Below are positions 58,691-64,000 of a stretch of 64,000 nucleotides of DNA, in pieces. The notes below the pieces were generated by a model. The model did no database searches, had not been told where the DNA came from, and saw only the letters and a list, made by a program, of their open reading frames with translations. Origin of the DNA: Brachybacterium sp042666875 (GTDB lineage: Bacteria; Actinomycetota; Actinomycetes; Actinomycetales; Dermabacteraceae); NCBI RefSeq assembly GCF_042666875.1, contig NZ_JBHTCX010000002.1, positions 62,001-126,000 on the forward strand. Reading direction: 5' to 3'. A program made the translations under genes and the position numbers. How positions within the stretch are numbered: position 1 is the stretch's first letter; every line of letters starts with the position of its first letter.

Positions 58691-60018
58691 GCACGCTGCG
58701 ACTGGACCCGATACCCCGCGCGATCGACGACATCGCGGCCGGCCGGCCGGTGATCGTGATCGACGACGAGGACCGCGAGAACGAGGGCGACCTGATCCTC
58801 GCCGCGAGCGCCGCGACCCCGGAGCTGCTGGCCTTCGCCGTGCGGTACTCCAGCGGTCTGCTCTGCGCGCCCGTGAGCGCCGCCCGGGCCGACGCCCTCG
58901 AGCTGCCGCTGATGGTCGCCTCCAACGCCGATCCGCTGCGCACCGCGTACACGGTCAGCGTCGACGCCCACGAGGGCGTCACCACCGGCATCAGCGCCGC
59001 CGACCGGGCCCGCACCCTGCAGGTGCTGGCCTCCCCGCGGTCCGGCCCCGGCGATCTGATCCGACCGGGACACGTCTTCCCCCTGCGAGCCCGCGACGGC
59101 GGCGTGCTCGAACGGCGCGGCCACACCGAGGCCGCGGTGGACCTCACGCGCCTGGCGGGCCTGCCGGACGTCGGGATGATCGTCGAACTCGTCCACGACG
59201 ACGGCAGCATGATGCGCGGGCCCGCCCTGCGCGCGTTCGCCGACGAGCACGGCCTGGCCATGATCTCGATCGAGGCCCTCGTCGAGCACCGGCGGACCCA
59301 CGACGCTCCGGCGTTCGCGGAGTCTCCGGAGCTGCCGGCCGCGCCCGTCCCGCAGGTGAGGCACGAGCCGCTGGAGGTCACGGCGCCGGTCGAGCTGCCG
59401 ACGAGATACGGCCGGTTCCGTGCGCTCGCCGTCCGCGAGGGCTCGGCAGAGCACCTGGTCCTCGTGCGCGGCGAGGTCACCACGCCCGGGCCGGTGCTGA
59501 CGCGGGTCCACTCCGAGTGCGTCACCGGGGACATCCTGGGCAGCCGGCGCTGCGACTGCGGTCCCCAGCTCGAGGAGTCGCTCGCCCGCATCGATGCCGC
59601 CGGTCGGGGGGTGCTGATCCTGCTCCGCGGCCATGAGGGCCGCGGCATCGGGCTGCTGGAGAAGCTGCGCGCCTATGCGCTCCAGGAGCACGGCCGCGAC
59701 ACCGTCGACGCCAACCTCGATCTCGGCCTCCCCGTCGACTCCCGATCCTTCACGATCGTCCCGCAGATCCTCGACCACCTCGGCGTCGGCGCGATCGAGC
59801 TGCTCACCCAGAACCCGGCGAAGGCCGACGCGCTGCGCGCCGGAGGCGTCGAGGTCACGGGCACGGTGGACCTCACCACCCACGCCACCCCCGAGAACCT
59901 CGCGTACCTGACCACCAAGCGCGACCGGCTGGGCCATCACCTCGTCGGCCTGCCACCGATCACCTCCGCCGGCCTCCCCCGCGAGGCCGGCACCGCACCG
60001 AACGGAGAGAGACCATGA
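58687..60018 (+). CDS. ribBA: Bifunctional DHBP synthase/GTP cyclohydrolase II
   Basis: 443 residues. The N-terminal 3,4-dihydroxy-2-butanone-4-phosphate synthase domain has 'VIDDEDRENEGDLILAA' and 'GHTEAAVDLTRLAGLPDVGMIVEL'. The C-terminal GTP cyclohydrolase II has the zinc motif 'RVHSECVTGDILGSRRCDCGPQLEESL' and 'LRGHEGRGIGLLEKLRAYALQ'. It makes both precursors of the riboflavin path. Overlaps ribE and ribH by four bases each. Confidence 0.96.
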   Translation: MSTLRLDPIPRAIDDIAAGRPVIVIDDEDRENEGDLILAASAATPELLAFAVRYSSGLLCAPVSAARADALELPLMVASNADPLRTAYTVSVDAHEGVTTGISAADRARTLQVLASPRSGPGDLIRPGHVFPLRARDGGVLERRGHTEAAVDLTRLAGLPDVGMIVELVHDDGSMMRGPALRAFADEHGLAMISIEALVEHRRTHDAPAFAESPELPAAPVPQVRHEPLEVTAPVELPTRYGRFRALAVREGSAEHLVLVRGEVTTPGPVLTRVHSECVTGDILGSRRCDCGPQLEESLARIDAAGRGVLILLRGHEGRGIGLLEKLRAYALQEHGRDTVDANLDLGLPVDSRSFTIVPQILDHLGVGAIELLTQNPAKADALRAGGVEVTGTVDLTTHATPENLAYLTTKRDRLGHHLVGLPPITSAGLPREAGTAPNGERP

Positions 60019-60506
60019 GCGGATCCGGAAGCCCCACCGCGGAGATCCCCCACCTGCCCGGCGCCCGCGTCGCCCTCGTCGCGGCCTCCTGGCACGACCA
60101 GGTGATGGACGGTCTGATCGCCGGCGCCCTGCGCGCCTGCGCCGAGGCTCAGCTGCCCGATCCGGCCGTGCTCCGCGTCCCCGGCAGCATGGAGCTGGCC
60201 GTGGTCGCGGACCGCCTGGCCCGCACCCACGACGTCGTCGTCGCCCTCGGCGTCGTCATCCGCGGCGGGACCCCGCACTTCGACTACGTCTGCCGGGCGG
60301 CGACCGACGGACTCTCCCGGGTCAGCCTCGACCACGGGATCCCTGTGGGCTTCGGCCTCCTGACCTGCGATGATGAGCAGCAGGCGCTGGATCGTGCGGG
60401 TCTGCCCGGATCCGGTGAGGACAAGGGATACGAGGCCGCCTCGGCGGCTCTGGTCACGGCCGGAGTGCTCGGGCGGATCCCGTCGGCCGCGGGCGGGAGG
60501 AGCTGA
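60015..60506 (+). CDS. ribH: 6,7-dimethyl-8-ribityllumazine synthase
   Basis: 163 residues. 'VALVAASWHDQVMDGLIAGALRA', 'LRVPGSMELAVVADRLA', 'VVALGVVIRGGTPHFDYVCRAATDGLSRVSLDHGIPVGFGLLTCDDEQQALDRAG' match the lumazine synthase pattern, including the phosphate-binding and catalytic His region. It condenses the two precursors into the substrate of riboflavin synthase. Last gene of the operon. Confidence 0.96.
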   Translation: MSGSGSPTAEIPHLPGARVALVAASWHDQVMDGLIAGALRACAEAQLPDPAVLRVPGSMELAVVADRLARTHDVVVALGVVIRGGTPHFDYVCRAATDGLSRVSLDHGIPVGFGLLTCDDEQQALDRAGLPGSGEDKGYEAASAALVTAGVLGRIPSAAGGRS

Positions 60507-60927
60507 GCAGCCGCGGGGACCGGCCGGCGCGGACGCATCGGATCCTCAGATTCGCCTGTGCCGCGCCCGGACCCCGGGCGACGTACCGGTCCCCGTCGGC
60601 CGGTCCGTCGGCGCCTTGCAGAGCCCTTCGCGCGACGCGTGGCACCGATTCTGCGTCACGTTGTCCACACGACGGAGTGGCGTAGTAGGTCCAGACGGCG
60701 TTTTCCGGTAGAATCGAGCAGGTTCGGCCGACGTCCTCCGACGTCCTCGTGGACTCATGCCGTCGGCTCGGCCGCTGTGGCCTACGGGTCCCCGTACGCG
60801 CGTGCGCGCGCGGGAGCTCCGTGGGCCGCCTGTGTGCTGAGCCGGACCCATGGGCCGCGGCGCACTGCCGAACTCCCCTCGGCGCACTCCGGGCCGAGGG
60901 ACCCAGGACTGCGAGGAGCCACACCAG
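60507..60927 (+). promoter_or_regulatory. gyrB upstream region with DnaA box and candidate promoter
   Basis: 421 bp without a gene. A perfect DnaA box TTGTCCACA lies at 60661-60669. TAGAAT (60709-60714) is a good -10 candidate, but no clear -35 is at the right distance. The message would have a leader of about 200 nt. Two GACGTCCTC units at about 60731-60749 are the only repeat seen. Confidence 0.5.
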
Positions 60928-63063
<2,136 letters not shown>

Positions 63064-63150
63064 GGGCTCCCCGGGGCCGCGCACGGCCCGGCCCGAGCGC
63101 CCCCGGGAACGCCCACGACCCTCGGCCCCACCCGAAAGGCCTTCCACGCC

Positions 63151-64000
63151 ATGAGCGACACTCCGCAGGACCCCAACAGCCCCGACGAGACCACGCCCCA
63201 GGACCCCGGCACCGGGCCCGCCGACGAGGCGACCCCGGATCCCGAGGCGCCCTCGCTGCCCGGCGGCATCGTCGGCCCCTCCACCCCGGAGGGCTCCCAC
63301 GAGGTCTCGCAGTCCGAGGCGGCCGATCGCACGGTCACCCTCGTCGATCCGCTGGATGAGAACGAGGTCGACCGCATCACCCAGGTCGACCTGAACCAGG
63401 AGATGCAGCACTCCTACCTCGACTACGCGATGAGCGTGATCGTCTCCCGCGCGCTGCCGGACGTGCGCGACGGCCTCAAGCCCGTCCACCGCCGCATCGT
63501 CTACGCGATGTACGACGGCGGCTACCGCCCCGACCGCTCCTTCTCGAAGTGCGCGAAGGTCGTCGGCGACGTGATGGGCAACTACCACCCCCACGGCGAC
63601 AGCGCGATCTACGACGCCATGGTGCGCCTGGTCCAGCCGTGGGCGATGCGGTACCCGCTGATCCTGGGACAGGGCAACTTCGGCTCCGCGGGCGATGACG
63701 GTGCGGCCGCACCCCGGTACACCGAGTGCAAGATGGCGCCCCTGGCGATGGAGCTGGTGCGGGACATCGACCAGGACACGGTCGATACCCAGGGCAACTA
63801 CGACAACACCATCGACGAGCCCGTCGTGCTCCCGGCCCGCTTCCCGAACCTGCTGGTCAACGGCTCTGCCGGGATCGCGGTGGGCATGGCCACCAACATC
63901 CCCCCGCACAACCTGCGGGAGGTCGCGGGGGCCGTCCAGTGGTACCTCAGGAACTACGAGGCCACCAAGCCCGAACTGCTCGAGGCCTGCCTCGAGCACA
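63151..64000 (+). CDS. gyrA: DNA gyrase subunit A, 3'-truncated by the window edge
   Basis: 283 codons are visible and the frame stays open to the edge. 'QHSYLDYAMSVIVSRALPDVRDGLKPVHRRIVYAM' is the GyrA core start. The quinolone-determining region reads 'NYHPHGDSAIYDAMVRL' with Ser151 and Asp155, the quinolone-sensitive residues. The catalytic Tyr190 is in 'AAAPRYTECKM'. About 70 residues of a Pro/Asp/Glu-rich extension precede the core, longer than in E. coli by roughly 65. Start ATG 63151 follows GAAAGG. Confidence 0.97.
   Translation, partial: MSDTPQDPNSPDETTPQDPGTGPADEATPDPEAPSLPGGIVGPSTPEGSHEVSQSEAADRTVTLVDPLDENEVDRITQVDLNQEMQHSYLDYAMSVIVSRALPDVRDGLKPVHRRIVYAMYDGGYRPDRSFSKCAKVVGDVMGNYHPHGDSAIYDAMVRLVQPWAMRYPLILGQGNFGSAGDDGAAAPRYTECKMAPLAMELVRDIDQDTVDTQGNYDNTIDEPVVLPARFPNLLVNGSAGIAVGMATNIPPHNLREVAGAVQWYLRNYEATKPELLEACLEH

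Noticed and set aside
63590..63640. Possible fluoroquinolone-resistance change in gyrA
   Set aside because: The Ser and Asp of the HPHGDSAIYDAM motif are both the sensitive-type residues.

Overview
The window is a high-GC actinobacterial chromosome segment that contains the replication-origin neighbourhood. The gene complement, base composition and actinobacterial order (cca, DUF6049, murJ, pseudokinase, trxB, parB-parA-rsmG-jag-yidC-yidD-rnpA-rpmH, then dnaA-dnaN-recF-DUF721-gyrB-gyrA) fit a member of the Micrococcales. A Brachybacterium-like (Dermabacteraceae) genome is my best guess, but the genus is inference.

1-16.9 kb: a mixed set of small units. These are a truncated PQQ-type beta-propeller gene, a NYN-domain protein, an aldo/keto reductase with a divergent MerR regulator, an SDR with a divergent TetR regulator, tRNA-Leu(CAG), an amino-acid permease, the rpsF-ssb-rpsR-rplI operon, a second aldo/keto reductase with a divergent TetR regulator (flanked by two copies of a 71-bp repeat), and an iron-siderophore ABC importer (binding protein, two permeases, ATPase) under an apparent DtxR/IdeR box. 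A second APC permease follows.

16.9-31.8 kb: large-subunit catalase, an unrecognised membrane protein, an FAD oxidoreductase with a C-terminal Rieske domain, a sugar-type ABC importer whose binding protein faces the permease genes tail to tail, a metallo-beta-lactamase-fold hydrolase, a class A penicillin-binding protein and the CCA-adding enzyme.

31.8-41.2 kb: a cell-envelope/redox block. DUF6049, MurJ, a separately encoded pseudokinase with an extracellular domain and a small membrane protein are coupled by overlapping or near-contiguous genes. trxB and a thioredoxin-fold protein that has lost both active-site cysteines follow.

41.2-44.1 kb: about 2.9 kb with no convincing large gene. It opens with a tight DnaA-box cluster and then carries at least 16 degenerate parS sites (near GTTTCACGTGAAAC) spread over 2 kb. 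None is a perfect palindrome. Most keep one perfect half-site, and the side of the perfect half switches near the middle of the array. Next to it lie parB, encoding a ParB with a roughly 360-residue low-complexity linker, and parA. I consider this the most unusual feature of the window.

44.1-64 kb: parB-parA-rsmG-jag-yidC-yidD-rnpA-rpmH on the minus strand, then dnaA-dnaN-recF-DUF721 on the plus strand, with the classical oriC candidate between dnaA and dnaN. A riboflavin operon (ribD-ribE-ribBA-ribH) under an FMN riboswitch lies between DUF721 and gyrB. gyrA runs off the right edge.

No rRNA, insertion sequence, prophage or CRISPR array was seen.
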